Shown here: positions 51,974 to 62,023 of the stretch, in pieces
Layout: every line of letters begins with the position of its first letter
Position numbering within the stretch: position 1 is the first letter of the stretch
Origin: Sarcina sp034439435
Lineage (GTDB): Bacteria > Bacillota > Clostridia > Clostridiales > Clostridiaceae
NCBI RefSeq assembly: GCF_034439435.1
Contig: NZ_JAPCKJ010000002.1
Span: 186,001 to 250,000 of the forward strand
Reading direction: 5' to 3'
Length of the DNA stretch: 64,000 nt
Position numbers and translations under genes: made by a program
Notes under the pieces: model-generated
What the model saw: only the letters and a program-made list of their open reading frames with translations
Databases searched by the model: none
What the model was told of the DNA's origin: nothing

Positions 51974-53806
51974 TTATCCTCTTAAATAAGAACACATATA
52001 TACTATAACTTCTCTTATTCTGTTTATCTCACTTTCTTTATTATATTTTCTCCAAATTGATGTGTAATCATAAAACCAAAACTCTAACTCTTTTGCTAAT
52101 TTCTCTTTATCTATAACTACTAAGCACTCCTTATTAAACTCTTTTTCAAGTAATATCATAAAGAATTCATTTATAAGCTCCCATCCTTTTGAAGATACAA
52201 TAAAGCTTTGCATAGCCTCTTTATCATCAACATTCCTAAGAATCTTGATAAACTCTTGTCTAACTTCTGAAGCAACTTTATATCCTTCAAAAAGCTTTAA
52301 AGAATCTATATTTTTTATTTCTTCTCTAGTCTCTTCTCTTTTATTGAATTTTTCTTTCCATCTAACAAGTTCTCCCCATCCAGCAACTTGATTTTTAGAA
52401 AGCTTATCCATTAAAGAAACTACTTTCATAGATTTATCTCCAAATTCCATAAAAGATATGGATTTGAACATCTCATCAAAATCTCCCTCATCTGGGTTCC
52501 AAGAAATAGCTCCTCCATAAATCATAGATGGCACTGAATTAGCTAGTAAATTAACATTTCCATAGTCACCCCAATTTGTGTTTAAAACCCCTATAGCACC
52601 ATACTTTCTTCCATGAGAAACCATCCTTCTTATATTACTAAAAGAACCTTCTATAAGATTCATCATCATATTCCATCCACCTACACCTGGACAAACATAT
52701 TGTACTTTATTATAATCTGCTATGATTTTTGTAGCTATATCATTAGCTTCTGGATGATAATTCCAAGTTAAACAAATTAAATCTTCTGGTATGTCACTTA
52801 AAAGTTCTGGGTATCCAACTATTATATCACCCCAAAACATAACCTTTTTATTAAAGCCTTTTACAATGTTATATACCTTATTTAAAAACTCCGTATATAT
52901 TTTCCCTACACCTAACTTTTCAGCATATTCTTTGCTTTTTCCCTTTCCTAAATCAAAGGTTTCATCACAACAAATATTAAACTTATCTGAGCTAAATAAA
53001 GGAATGAACTCTAAAAGCATTGATTCAATAAATTCTAAACTTTTCTCATTAGTTACATCTAAAGTATGATGTGCCATTCTATCAACAAATGAATATTCTT
53101 CATCTGCTATTTCTAATTCACAAAGTTCTCTAAAAGATTTACTTCTTAAAGCTTCATAAAGATGACCAAAGGTTGATAATGATGGTACAAGTTCCACATG
53201 TCTTTCTTTGCAATATTTATCTAAAATTAATATTTCCTCTGCTGTTAATGGATCCTTATCCATCCATACCTCACTCATTCCCTTAAATGCAAAAGTATGC
53301 TCTATATATAATTGAAGTTGGTTTATTTTATAGAAGGCCGCTTTATCAACTAAATCTTTTAATGTTTCTAATGTTGGTACTTTTCCTCTTGTAACATCAT
53401 GATAAAATCCACGATGCTTAAAATATGGAGCATCTTCTATTGAAATACTAGGTAACCATGCTCCAAATTCTCTTATAATTTGTCTAAATGTTTGTCCTCC
53501 ATAAAATATTCCAGTACCATTTCCCTCTATTATTACTTGATCTTCATTAATATCTAATTTATATGCTTCCTCATTTAAAAGATTAGCTTTTTTAAGAATT
53601 ATTACATTGTTGTAATCCTTATTCATAAACAATTTATTTATATTAAGCTTAAATCCTAAGCTTTTTTCTACTTCTTTTTGAATCATAATAGCTAAATTAA
53701 GCTCATCAAAAGATAATTCACTACTTAATACAATCTCTGTATCTCTTTCAATAAGGAAATTTCCCTCTTTTTCAACTATACTTTTTGGTCTTGGTATTAA
53801 ATGCAT
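51974..53806 (-). CDS. Beta-N-acetylhexosaminidase, glycoside hydrolase family 20
   Basis: A 610-residue enzyme without signal peptide. An N-terminal GH20b domain (about 1-110) is followed by a TIM barrel with RGFYHDVTRGKVPTL, LQLYIEHTFAF, PSLSTFGHLYE and the catalytic Asp-Glu in FNICCDETFDLG. It should remove terminal GlcNAc/GalNAc from imported glycans. A divergent AraC regulator lies 170 nt away and probably controls it. GGGGGAAGAG precedes the ATG. Confidence 0.92.
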   Translation of the reverse strand: MHLIPRPKSIVEKEGNFLIERDTEIVLSSELSFDELNLAIMIQKEVEKSLGFKLNINKLFMNKDYNNVIILKKANLLNEEAYKLDINEDQVIIEGNGTGIFYGGQTFRQIIREFGAWLPSISIEDAPYFKHRGFYHDVTRGKVPTLETLKDLVDKAAFYKINQLQLYIEHTFAFKGMSEVWMDKDPLTAEEILILDKYCKERHVELVPSLSTFGHLYEALRSKSFRELCELEIADEEYSFVDRMAHHTLDVTNEKSLEFIESMLLEFIPLFSSDKFNICCDETFDLGKGKSKEYAEKLGVGKIYTEFLNKVYNIVKGFNKKVMFWGDIIVGYPELLSDIPEDLICLTWNYHPEANDIATKIIADYNKVQYVCPGVGGWNMMMNLIEGSFSNIRRMVSHGRKYGAIGVLNTNWGDYGNVNLLANSVPSMIYGGAISWNPDEGDFDEMFKSISFMEFGDKSMKVVSLMDKLSKNQVAGWGELVRWKEKFNKREETREEIKNIDSLKLFEGYKVASEVRQEFIKILRNVDDKEAMQSFIVSSKGWELINEFFMILLEKEFNKECLVVIDKEKLAKELEFWFYDYTSIWRKYNKESEINRIREVIVYMCSYLRG

Positions 53807-53972
53807 TACTCTTCCCCCTAATACAAACTAAAACTTTACTTTAACTCTAAAATTATTCATAATGATATTAAACTATTTAAATGTTTACTATAATTATATA
53901 AAATTATTTTCTTTATTTAAGTAATCATTTTGCTATTTTTTGATATAATATTGCTTTTTAAGAGGAGAGATT

Positions 53973-54791
53973 ATGAGTAATTATATATATGAAAATCATG
54001 TTCATAAAGATCCTAACTTCCCTGTAATATTTCATTGTGATATTTTAAATAAAAACAGACCTAACTTTATTATGCATTATCATGAAAGCATAGAACTTCT
54101 TTATTTTTTAGAAGGAACAGCAAAAATAAGCTGTAATAATAAAATATTTAATGCTACTTCTAAAGATATTGTAATAATAAATTCAAATGAACTACACTCA
54201 ATAGAAACATATTCTGATTCATGTAAATATTATTGTCTTATTATAGATAAAAGCATGTTTAACTATAATAAGAAATACTTTGATGATTTCAGCTTTAAAA
54301 ATTTGATTAAAGATGAATTTTTGAGGACAAAAATAGAAGAAATAAACTCTGAATTACTTGAAAAAAAGGAATTCTTCAAAGAGTTTATAAAATCAAATAT
54401 ACTTCAAATTTTAATTCATCTTCACAGAAACCATATTGACCATAAGAATCAATATATAAAAGTAAAAGATAATAATAAAATAATCATGGTAAAGGAAATA
54501 ATAGCTTATTTAAAAGAAAATTATATGAATTCAATTTCAATTGATGATATATGCAATCATGTTTCCTTTAGTAAGTATTATACTTGTCGTACATTTAAAG
54601 AAGTTACAGGAAAAACCTTATTAGACTATATAAATCACATTCGATGCCTTAATGCTCGAAATTTAATTCTTTACAATGGATATACTATATCTGAAAGTGC
54701 TTATAGAAGTGGTTTTAATAATTTATCTTACTTTTCAAAAATCTATAAAAAACATATGGGATTGCTTCCATCAGAAGAAAAACTTACATAA
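53973..54791 (+). CDS. AraC-family regulator beside the GH20 gene
   Basis: A 272-residue regulator. The N-terminal cupin (about 15-90) has MHYHESIELLYFLEG and NSNELHSIE. The C-terminal ~100 residues hold two helix-turn-helix units: SIDDICNHVSFSKYYTCRTF with GKTLLDYI, then SESAYRSGFNNLSYFSKIYK. Its place opposite the hexosaminidase suggests it activates that gene in response to an amino-sugar or glycan. AGAGGAGAG precedes the ATG. Confidence 0.92.
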   Translation: MSNYIYENHVHKDPNFPVIFHCDILNKNRPNFIMHYHESIELLYFLEGTAKISCNNKIFNATSKDIVIINSNELHSIETYSDSCKYYCLIIDKSMFNYNKKYFDDFSFKNLIKDEFLRTKIEEINSELLEKKEFFKEFIKSNILQILIHLHRNHIDHKNQYIKVKDNNKIIMVKEIIAYLKENYMNSISIDDICNHVSFSKYYTCRTFKEVTGKTLLDYINHIRCLNARNLILYNGYTISESAYRSGFNNLSYFSKIYKKHMGLLPSEEKLT

Positions 54792-54946
54792 ATTCAAGCA
54801 TGGTAAAGCAATTCGAAGAAACCACTATCTATTATTAATAGAATTATAATTTTAATTAATAATATTTATATATTAGTTTGATTAATTTTCTTTTTAATAC
54901 TAAAATATTTTTATAGCAATAATAATAAAGAAGAAGGTGTACATAT

Positions 54947-55459
54947 ATGTTAAGTGAAAATTTATTAAAAAAACTTAATGAACAAGTTAACTTTGAATTC
55001 TACTCATCATACACTTATTTAGCTATGGCTGCTTATGCTGAATCAGTTGATTTAAGTGGTTTTGCTAACTTTTTCAGAGTTCAAGCTCAGGAAGAATTAT
55101 TCCATGCAATGAAATTTTATGATTATATATTCCAAAAAAACGGAGTTGTTGAATTAGAACAAATAGATAAACCTAAATTCAACTTTGATAATATAATCGA
55201 AGCTTTTGAAAAAGGATATGAACATGAACAATTAGTAACTCGTAGAATTTACGAACTTGCTGATGTTGCTTTTGAAGAAAAAGAACATGCAACTATGAGT
55301 TTACTTCAATGGTTTATTGATGAACAAGTTGAAGAAGAAAATAACTTCCACTCATTATTAAAGAAAGTTAGAAGATCTGAAGGTAACCCAGCTGCTTTAT
55401 ATATGATGGATGATGAATTAGCAGCAAGAGTATTTACTCCACCAACAACTACAAGATAA
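54947..55459 (+). CDS. Ferritin (FtnA-like)
   Basis: A 170-residue four-helix ferritin with ferroxidase ligands in QVNFEFYSSYTYLAMAAY, QAQEELFHAMKFYDY and EEKEHATMSLLQWFIDEQVE. It oxidises and stores iron as a 24-mer in the cytoplasm, which also limits oxidative damage. It lacks the C-terminal heme-binding Met of bacterioferritin. Monocistronic with AAGAAGGTG before the ATG. Confidence 0.95.
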   Translation: MLSENLLKKLNEQVNFEFYSSYTYLAMAAYAESVDLSGFANFFRVQAQEELFHAMKFYDYIFQKNGVVELEQIDKPKFNFDNIIEAFEKGYEHEQLVTRRIYELADVAFEEKEHATMSLLQWFIDEQVEEENNFHSLLKKVRRSEGNPAALYMMDDELAARVFTPPTTTR

Positions 55460-55477
55460 AATTTAATCATTAATAAA

Positions 55478-55524
55478 AAATAGAGAGAAGGAATATTAAA
55501 ACACTATTCTTTCTCTCTATTTTT
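55478..55524 (+). terminator. Ferritin terminator
   Basis: A stem of about 18 bp with one mismatch (AATAGAGAGAAGGAATA with its near-complement), then ATTTTTGCTTTTTT. Confidence 0.85.
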
Positions 55525-55785
55525 GCTTTTTTTCCATATATTTCTCTACCTTTTATAAATTTATTGCATTTTTTATAAAAATCCTATGTTTTTTTTAACA
55601 AACTTTCTATGTAAAAGTTTTAATAAAATATATTTCATTTCTTTTTCACTAATTCCTTTACAGATATTCCTAATGGTGCTAGTATAATTTTTATTATATT
55701 TAAATTTTTTGTGTACACATTAATATTTTATCAATATTATAACAATTAAATAAATTAAACTTATCAGATTAAAGGAAGAATAAAT
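55525..55785. other. Intergenic gap upstream of kup, no recognised riboswitch
   Basis: About 260 AT-rich bases with T-rich stretches. Potassium transporters in Firmicutes often have a cyclic-di-AMP riboswitch; its conserved motifs are not visible here. Confidence 0.45.
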
Positions 55786-57783
55786 ATGAGTACTAATAAG
55801 AGTTCTATTAAGAAAATTACATTAGGAAGCTTTTTAATAGCCTTAGGAGTTGTTTATGGTGATATTGGAACTTCTCCTCTTTATGTTATGAAATCAATAA
55901 TAAATGGTAATGGTGGATTAGCAAGTGTTACTCCTGATTTTATACTTGGAGTATTATCACTTATTTTCTGGACAATGACTTTATTAACAACAATAAAGTA
56001 TGTTCTTATAACCTTAAAAGCTGATAATAAAGGAGAAGGTGGTATTTTCTCTCTTTATACCTTAGTACGTCGTCGTGCTAAGTGGCTTATTATACCAGCT
56101 ATGATAGGTGGCTCTGCTTTATTAGCAGATGGAATGCTAACCCCTGCAGTAACTGTTACCTCTTCTATTGAGGGATTAAATGTTTTACCTAGCTTCAATC
56201 GCATTTTTGGAAGTAACCAAGATATAATTATAATTATAGTAATAGTAATAATAACTGTTTTATTCTTTATTCAACATTTTGGTACAGAAATCGTAGGCAA
56301 AATTTTTGGGCCAGTTATGTTTATTTGGTTTTGCTTTTTAGCTATATTAGGTATTGCAAATATGTCAGGGAATTTATATCTTTTAAAAGCTCTATCACCT
56401 TATTATGCTATAAAGATTTTATTTAGTCCTAACAATCACTTAGGATTTTTCATACTTGGAGGAGTATTCTTATCAACCACTGGAGCCGAGGCTTTATACT
56501 CTGATCTTGGACATGTTGGTAGAAAAAATATCTACTTTACCTGGCCATTTGTTAAAATTTGCTTGTTACTTAATTATTTTGGTCAGGCGGCTTGGATATT
56601 ATCTCAAAAAGATAACACTGAGTTATATGGAATTGAAAGTTTAAATCCATTTTTCCAAATGATGCCTCATTGGCTTTTAATATTTGGAGTAATAATTTCA
56701 ACCTTAGCTGCTATTATAGCATCTCAAGCTTTAATTTCAGGTTCTTATACCTTAGTTTCAGAAGCTATTAAATTAAATTTATTCCCAAGATTACAATGTC
56801 TTTATCCATCTAACTCTAAGGGACAAATTTATATGCCAGCTATAAATAAAATACTTTGGATTGCTTGTATAGCTATAGTTTTATACTTTAGAAGTTCAGA
56901 TAATATGGAAGCAGCTTACGGATTATCAATAACTGTAACAATGCTTATGACATCAATACTTTTATTCAATTACCTATTAATGAAAAAAACTCCTCGACCA
57001 ATTGCATTGGTTGTACTAATTTTCTTTGGTACTTTAGAGTCTTCATTCCTAATTTCAAGTGCAGTTAAATTTGAAAAGGGAGGCTTTGTATCTGTTCTAA
57101 TAGCTTTATGTATTTTAAGCATAATGTATATTTGGATAAAAGGTCATTATATTAAGATGAGTTTACTAGACTACATTCCTATTGAAAACTATAAAAAACA
57201 ATTAGAGGAATTAAAAAATGACGTAGATAGACCTAAGTATGCTACAAATCTTGTTTATTTAACAAGTTCAGAAAAATCTAAAAGAATAGAAAGAAAAATC
57301 ATGTATTCTATATTAGATAAAAGACCTAAGAGAGCTGATGTATATTGGTTTGTAAATGTAGTTGTTACTGATGAACCTTATACAGCAGAATATACAGTAA
57401 ATACATTTGGTACTGACTACATGGTTAAAGTTCAACTTAAACTTGGTTTTAGAGTTAACCAAAAGCTAAATGTATTTTTACGTCAAATAGTATGTGAGCT
57501 AATAGATAACGGTGATATTAAAGTTCAAAACAGAAAATATACTACTCTTCCTAATAGAAAAGTAGGTGATTTCCGCTTTACTCTTATAAATGAATGTTTA
57601 TCATCAGAAAGTAAACTAAAATCATGGAACTCAATGATAATTAGAGCTAAACTTTTCATAAAGAAATTTACAGTTTCTCCAGCAAAATGGTTTGGACTTG
57701 AATCTAGTGAAATTGAAATTGAAAATGTTCCATTAATACTTGGATGCACTGAACATACTGTATTAACTCGTGTTTCTAAATAA
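55786..57783 (+). CDS. kup: KUP-family potassium transporter
   Basis: A 665-residue protein with ~12 membrane helices and a cytoplasmic C-terminal domain (from ~residue 465). The start GVVYGDIGTSPLYVMKSI, then DNKGEGGIFSLYTLVRR and LLADGMLTPAVTV are KUP signatures. It takes up K+ with protons. Full length and monocistronic; AAAGGAAG precedes the ATG. Confidence 0.95.
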   Translation: MSTNKSSIKKITLGSFLIALGVVYGDIGTSPLYVMKSIINGNGGLASVTPDFILGVLSLIFWTMTLLTTIKYVLITLKADNKGEGGIFSLYTLVRRRAKWLIIPAMIGGSALLADGMLTPAVTVTSSIEGLNVLPSFNRIFGSNQDIIIIIVIVIITVLFFIQHFGTEIVGKIFGPVMFIWFCFLAILGIANMSGNLYLLKALSPYYAIKILFSPNNHLGFFILGGVFLSTTGAEALYSDLGHVGRKNIYFTWPFVKICLLLNYFGQAAWILSQKDNTELYGIESLNPFFQMMPHWLLIFGVIISTLAAIIASQALISGSYTLVSEAIKLNLFPRLQCLYPSNSKGQIYMPAINKILWIACIAIVLYFRSSDNMEAAYGLSITVTMLMTSILLFNYLLMKKTPRPIALVVLIFFGTLESSFLISSAVKFEKGGFVSVLIALCILSIMYIWIKGHYIKMSLLDYIPIENYKKQLEELKNDVDRPKYATNLVYLTSSEKSKRIERKIMYSILDKRPKRADVYWFVNVVVTDEPYTAEYTVNTFGTDYMVKVQLKLGFRVNQKLNVFLRQIVCELIDNGDIKVQNRKYTTLPNRKVGDFRFTLINECLSSESKLKSWNSMIIRAKLFIKKFTVSPAKWFGLESSEIEIENVPLILGCTEHTVLTRVSK

Positions 57784-57788
57784 AAAAC

Positions 57789-57817
57789 AAGGTATAGATT
57801 AAAAAAATCTATACCTT
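57789..57817 (+). terminator. kup terminator
   Basis: A 12-bp stem AAGGTATAGATT/AATCTATACCTT with a short A loop and the tail ACTTTAT. Confidence 0.8.
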
Positions 57818-57822
57818 ACTTT

Positions 57823-58058
57823 ATGCTCTATTTTAAGCCAGTGTTGATTTTTAGATAGAACTGTAAGACCATCTTAATGAGCATATAGTATTGCATCATA
57901 TACGTAAGAATAATAACGTTAAGAAGCTTTTTCTGTTTGAGCGAAGCGAGTTTAAAAGCTTTAGCTATTATTCTGAAGTAGATGATAGCATTACTTTGCG
58001 AAATTAAGTAGGTCTGAAGGGCTAGCTAAAAATTAACACTCACCTAAAACATAGCCTT
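57823..58058. repeat. ~235-bp inverted-repeat element (copy A)
   Basis: Ends CTCTATTTTA...GTGTTGATTTTTAGATAG and the complement of GGTGAGTGTTAATTTTTAGCTAG pair over ~40 bases. Inner arms also pair (TAAGAATAATAACG with TAGCTATTATTCTG; GTATTGCATCAT with GATGATAGCATTAC), and the loop holds GAGCGAAGCGAG. The whole can fold into one long imperfect hairpin. Related shorter copies lie at 29471-29555 and 38073-38120. It contains no open frame, so it looks like a MITE-like element or a structured RNA. Confidence 0.75.
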
Positions 58059-58061
58059 ATT

Positions 58062-58415
58062 TTAAAAAGCTTTTAGCATCTCATCTCTTCTTCTCTTATT
58101 TACGTAATTTGCAAATCTCATTTTAAACCTTTCAAACTCTTTAAGTTTATAAAAATTATTTAAATCAAAAGTCAGAAATAATGTATCAACAATTAGATAT
58201 TTCAAATCCTTTAAGTTGTCTACATTCTCATTATTAACTTCTAACTCATCAGCCTTTATCTTTAAATCTCCAATAGCGTTTTGAAATTTTTCAAGATTAC
58301 TCATTACAAAGTCTTCACTAAAACCTTCAAAATTTTTATTTACTAATTCCTCTATAAAATCCACATAATTTTTATTTACTTCTCTATATTCATCATAAAT
58401 ATTTACTATTTCCAT
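58062..58415 (-). CDS. Small helical protein of unknown function
   Basis: A 117-residue acidic protein, almost entirely helical in character (MEIVNIYDEYREVNKNYVDF to the C-terminal YVNKRRRDEMLKAF), without signal peptide or cysteine motif. GAGGTGGAG precedes the ATG. The 3' end abuts the inverted-repeat element at 57823-58058. No family recognised. Confidence 0.65.
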   Translation of the reverse strand: MEIVNIYDEYREVNKNYVDFIEELVNKNFEGFSEDFVMSNLEKFQNAIGDLKIKADELEVNNENVDNLKDLKYLIVDTLFLTFDLNNFYKLKEFERFKMRFANYVNKRRRDEMLKAF

Positions 58416-58642
58416 TTCTCCACCTCATAGATTGTTATTTACTAAAATAATACTATTGTTTCTTCATAAGGTTTAAATCTCTTAAACCTTAATATAAGTT
58501 TCTCTATAAATTATAACCAAGCTCTATACTTTTGTCTAATTGCTATATTTTAATTTAGGCTAAAATTTAAATTAAGAAATACACTCTCACTGTGTTTCAT
58601 TGCATAAGTTCAAGATAGCAAATTAAAAATTTGGACTTTCAC
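58416..58642. other. Intergenic gap with one hairpin
   Basis: Downstream of the TetM-like gene. It contains AAGGTTTAA with TTAAACCTT (about 58470-58492), a possible weak hairpin for that gene; otherwise nothing recognised. Confidence 0.4.
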
Positions 58643-60595
58643 TTAACTTAAACAATGCATATGCTCTTTTGCCTCTTCTCCTTTTACCAAATAAGCTTGT
58701 CCTTTTGAACAAAATATAGATGTTGAAGTGTAATCAATATCTGCATTTTTATCATAACCAAACTTTTCAATAACTTCATCTTCATTATGACATAAATCAT
58801 ACCCTTCAAATTTAAGAGTAAGTCCTCCTTTGCCCTTAGTAAAAGATTGAAAGTCCATACCATAATTTATAAATGTAGAAACTGGACCTCTTCCCGTTAT
58901 AGTTGCCCTCTCTCCATTTATAATTGGCTCATTAAACTCTCCACTCATTTTTTGTATATCGGTCATTACTCTTCCTATCAAGTTTATATCTACATCTATT
59001 TTAAACTTATAATAAGGTTCTAAAAGTTTGTTTTCTCCACTTTCTAACCCTTGTCTTAAGGCTCTCTTTGTAGCTTCTCTAAAGTCTCCTCCGCTTGTAT
59101 GTTTATTGTGAGCTCTTCCTGTTAACAAGGTTATTCTAATATCAGTAATAGGTGATCCTGTCAATATACCTTTATGTTCACATTCAAATATATGAGTTCT
59201 AATTAGATTTTGATTTCCTACAGTAAGATCATCAGTATGACACTTATTTTCAAATACAATTCCTGAATTTCTCTTTCCAGGCTCAAGTTTTAAGTGTACT
59301 TCACTATAATGTCCTAAAGGCTCAAAATGGCCATATCCTATTACTTCTCCCTTTAAGGTTTCTCTATATAATATTTCTGGAATTCCAAATTCAATTTCTT
59401 CATTAAATCTATTTTTAACAACTTCCTTAAGAACTTCTAATTGGACTTTTCCCATAATGTTTATCTGTATCTCTTTTAATCTCTCATCCCAAGTTACCTT
59501 CAAGCTATTATCTTCACTTTCTAAAATTTTAAACCAAGAAAGCACTTCCTTTGGATTTAATTCTTCTCTATATAATACCTTAGATTTTAAAGTAGGAACC
59601 ATATCATATGAAACCACATCTTCTATATCAATTCCATTTCCTGCCTCTAAATCTTTTACTCCAAGTACAGCAAATATATCTCCTGCATCTACTCTATTTA
59701 CAAATTCATACCTATTTCCATTATAAACTCTAATTTCGTTTATCTTATCTCTAATCTCTTCTCCCTCTTTGAAATAAACTAATTCTTCCTTTGTCTTTAA
59801 GCATCCTTCCATAGCTTTTATAAAGGTTAGTCTATTTCCTTTTTCATCATATCTAATTTTAAATACTCTTCCTTTAAAAGAAGTCAATTCATCATTATAA
59901 TTACTAAAGGATAGATTATCAAACCATCTTATAAAATTTTCTACTCCTTGATCTAATAAGGCAGATCCGCTTAAACATGGAAATACCTTTAAAGTTTTTA
60001 TCATCTTTGCTAACTTATTTAAAATTAGTTTTTTATCTAAATCTCCTTCTAAATATGAATTTAATAATTCCTCATCCCTTTCAACTATTTCCTCTATAGT
60101 CTCCTCTTTTAATTCCTCATTAAACTCTTCATCAAAATAAATTATATTTTCACTTAGCTTGTTCTTCATTTCTTTTATAACATTATTTACATCAGCACCT
60201 TCTCTATCTACCTTATTTATAAAAATAAAGGTAGGCACCTCATACTTCTCTAATAATTCCCATATAGTTTCACTATGTCCTTGAACTCCTTCAACAGCAC
60301 TTATAATTAATATGGCATAATCTAAGATACTAATTGTTCTCTCCATTTCAGGAGAAAAATCTATATGTCCTGGAGTATCTATAAGGTAATACTCATTATT
60401 CTCTATAGAAAATTTTCCAACTTCAGAATATATTGTTATTCCTCTTTCTTTTTCTATTTCATTATTATCTAAATAAGAGTTTTTATGATCAACTCTTCCC
60501 CTATTTTTTATACTCTTAGTGTGATATAAAAGCTGCTCTGAAAAAGTTGTTTTTCCTCCATCAACATGAGCTAATATGCCAATAGTCTTCTTCAT
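58643..60595 (-). CDS. TetM/EF-G-type ribosome-associated GTPase
   Basis: A 650-residue translation GTPase with ILAHVDGGKTTFSEQLL (G1; Gly where most have Ala), ERGITIYSE, IDTPGHIDF, FINKVDREGAD and SGSAL. Domains II-V follow the plan of ribosomal protection proteins, including GPVSTFINYGMDFQSFTKGK near the decoding-site loop. It is clearly not the plasmid TetB(P) sequence pattern as I know it and carries no mobile signature, so it seems a resident chromosomal paralogue. Whether it gives tetracycline resistance is unknown. GGAGGGAAG precedes the ATG. Confidence 0.88.
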   Translation of the reverse strand: MKKTIGILAHVDGGKTTFSEQLLYHTKSIKNRGRVDHKNSYLDNNEIEKERGITIYSEVGKFSIENNEYYLIDTPGHIDFSPEMERTISILDYAILIISAVEGVQGHSETIWELLEKYEVPTFIFINKVDREGADVNNVIKEMKNKLSENIIYFDEEFNEELKEETIEEIVERDEELLNSYLEGDLDKKLILNKLAKMIKTLKVFPCLSGSALLDQGVENFIRWFDNLSFSNYNDELTSFKGRVFKIRYDEKGNRLTFIKAMEGCLKTKEELVYFKEGEEIRDKINEIRVYNGNRYEFVNRVDAGDIFAVLGVKDLEAGNGIDIEDVVSYDMVPTLKSKVLYREELNPKEVLSWFKILESEDNSLKVTWDERLKEIQINIMGKVQLEVLKEVVKNRFNEEIEFGIPEILYRETLKGEVIGYGHFEPLGHYSEVHLKLEPGKRNSGIVFENKCHTDDLTVGNQNLIRTHIFECEHKGILTGSPITDIRITLLTGRAHNKHTSGGDFREATKRALRQGLESGENKLLEPYYKFKIDVDINLIGRVMTDIQKMSGEFNEPIINGERATITGRGPVSTFINYGMDFQSFTKGKGGLTLKFEGYDLCHNEDEVIEKFGYDKNADIDYTSTSIFCSKGQAYLVKGEEAKEHMHCLS

Positions 60596-60806
60596 TTACT
60601 TCCCTCCATCTATAAAAAAAATTAATCATTAAATTTTTTATATTTTTTTCTACTTTTATAGCCCTTGAAATCTTTACTATTTCCCTTTTATATGGTATAA
60701 CAAATAATATTTAATATTATTTATAAATTTTGTTAACATATATCTTATATCATACAATATAGAATATAAACTTAACAATATAATTAAGTCAGAGGGGGCT
60801 TTAAAA

Positions 60807-61826
60807 ATGAACAAATCTATTGCATATATAGGTACTTACACTAATGGGGCTAGTGAAGGTATATATAGATTATCTCTAGATACTGAAAAAGGAAATGTTG
60901 AAGATTTATCATTAGTTGCTAGATTCGGTAATCCTGCTTACTTATGCATAAATAAAAATAAACTCTATGCAGTTGGGAATCCATTTTCTTTAGATACCTT
61001 AGGTGGAGTTGCTTCTTTTAACATAGAAGAAGATCATTCATTAAAATTAACAGGAGCTAGTTTACTTCAAGGAAAAAGACCTTGCCATATAAACATACTT
61101 TCTAATAAACCTATAATTGTTTCAAGTAATTATCATGAAAAATCAATTAATACATATTCTTTAAATGAATCATTCGATATAGATACTTCTTTAAACGTAT
61201 TTACTCATAAAGATGATTCGAAAATGCACTTTGCAACCTTAACTCCTGATGAGAAATTTATATGTGCTACAAATCTAGGAATGGATAGAATAGAACTTTT
61301 TGAAATTAATTTAGACAATACACTAACTTATATAGAAAACTTAAGCTTTCACTGTACCAAAGGATGTGGTCCAAGGCATATAGAGTTTTCAAAAAATGGA
61401 GAATTTGCATATGTTATATGTGAAAACAGCTCTGAAGTTATAATATTAAAATATTTAGGAGAAAATGGCTTTAAACTAATTCAATATACTCATGTACTTC
61501 CTAATGGATTTGGAGGTATGAATTTTGGGTCTGCTATTAAAATAAGTCCATGTAGTAAATTTTTATATGTATCTAATAGAGGTTTTAACGGAATATCTGC
61601 CTTTAGAATCAATGAAGAAAACGGAACTCTATCTCTTATAAATCACTATAGTTCTTATGGAGATTTTCCTAGAGATTTTGAAATAAGTCCATGTAACAAA
61701 TTTTTGATTGTTGCAAATGAAAAATCAGATAACTTGACAATTTATTCAAAAAATTCAGATGGAACACTTAAACTTTTAAATAAAGATATATTTGTTCCTT
61801 CTCCTACATGTATAAAATTTAAATAG
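60807..61826 (+). CDS. Lactonase-family beta-propeller (YbhE/6-phosphogluconolactonase-like)
   Basis: A 339-residue seven-bladed propeller: IAYIGTYTNGASEGIYRL start, GKRPCHINI, KGCGPRHIEFSKNGEFAYV, ISPCSKFLYVSNRGFNGISAF and GDFPRDFEISPCNKFLIVAN repeats. The family hydrolyses 6-phosphogluconolactone or other lactones in the cytoplasm. No other pentose-phosphate gene is adjacent. AGAGGGGGC precedes the ATG. Confidence 0.9.
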   Translation: MNKSIAYIGTYTNGASEGIYRLSLDTEKGNVEDLSLVARFGNPAYLCINKNKLYAVGNPFSLDTLGGVASFNIEEDHSLKLTGASLLQGKRPCHINILSNKPIIVSSNYHEKSINTYSLNESFDIDTSLNVFTHKDDSKMHFATLTPDEKFICATNLGMDRIELFEINLDNTLTYIENLSFHCTKGCGPRHIEFSKNGEFAYVICENSSEVIILKYLGENGFKLIQYTHVLPNGFGGMNFGSAIKISPCSKFLYVSNRGFNGISAFRINEENGTLSLINHYSSYGDFPRDFEISPCNKFLIVANEKSDNLTIYSKNSDGTLKLLNKDIFVPSPTCIKFK

Positions 61827-61829
61827 AAA

Positions 61830-61876
61830 AATAAGTGTATTAAGATAAATTAAAGCTTAATACACTTATTTTTTTA
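61830..61876 (+). terminator. Lactonase-gene terminator
   Basis: A perfect 15-bp stem AATAAGTGTATTAAG with its complement and an 11-nt loop, then a T7 run. Confidence 0.9.
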
Positions 61877-62023
61877 TTCTTCTCTTTTACCATAAAGCTA
61901 TTTTCCAATACCTTTTATATCTTACCAAAAAATATATTTAATTAATCTTTTTGCCTGTTATATGAAATATTCAAATGGATAAGCTATTAATAAATTCTAA
62001 AATGTTAAAGGAGGTACCAAAAT

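Noticed and set aside
55525..55785. Cyclic-di-AMP (ydaO) riboswitch upstream of kup
   Set aside because: The conserved core motifs and paired stems are absent; only AT-rich sequence is found.
58643..60595. Plasmid tetracycline-resistance gene tetB(P)
   Set aside because: The sequence differs from the TetB(P) N-terminus I know, there is no tetA(P) partner, and the surroundings are housekeeping genes.
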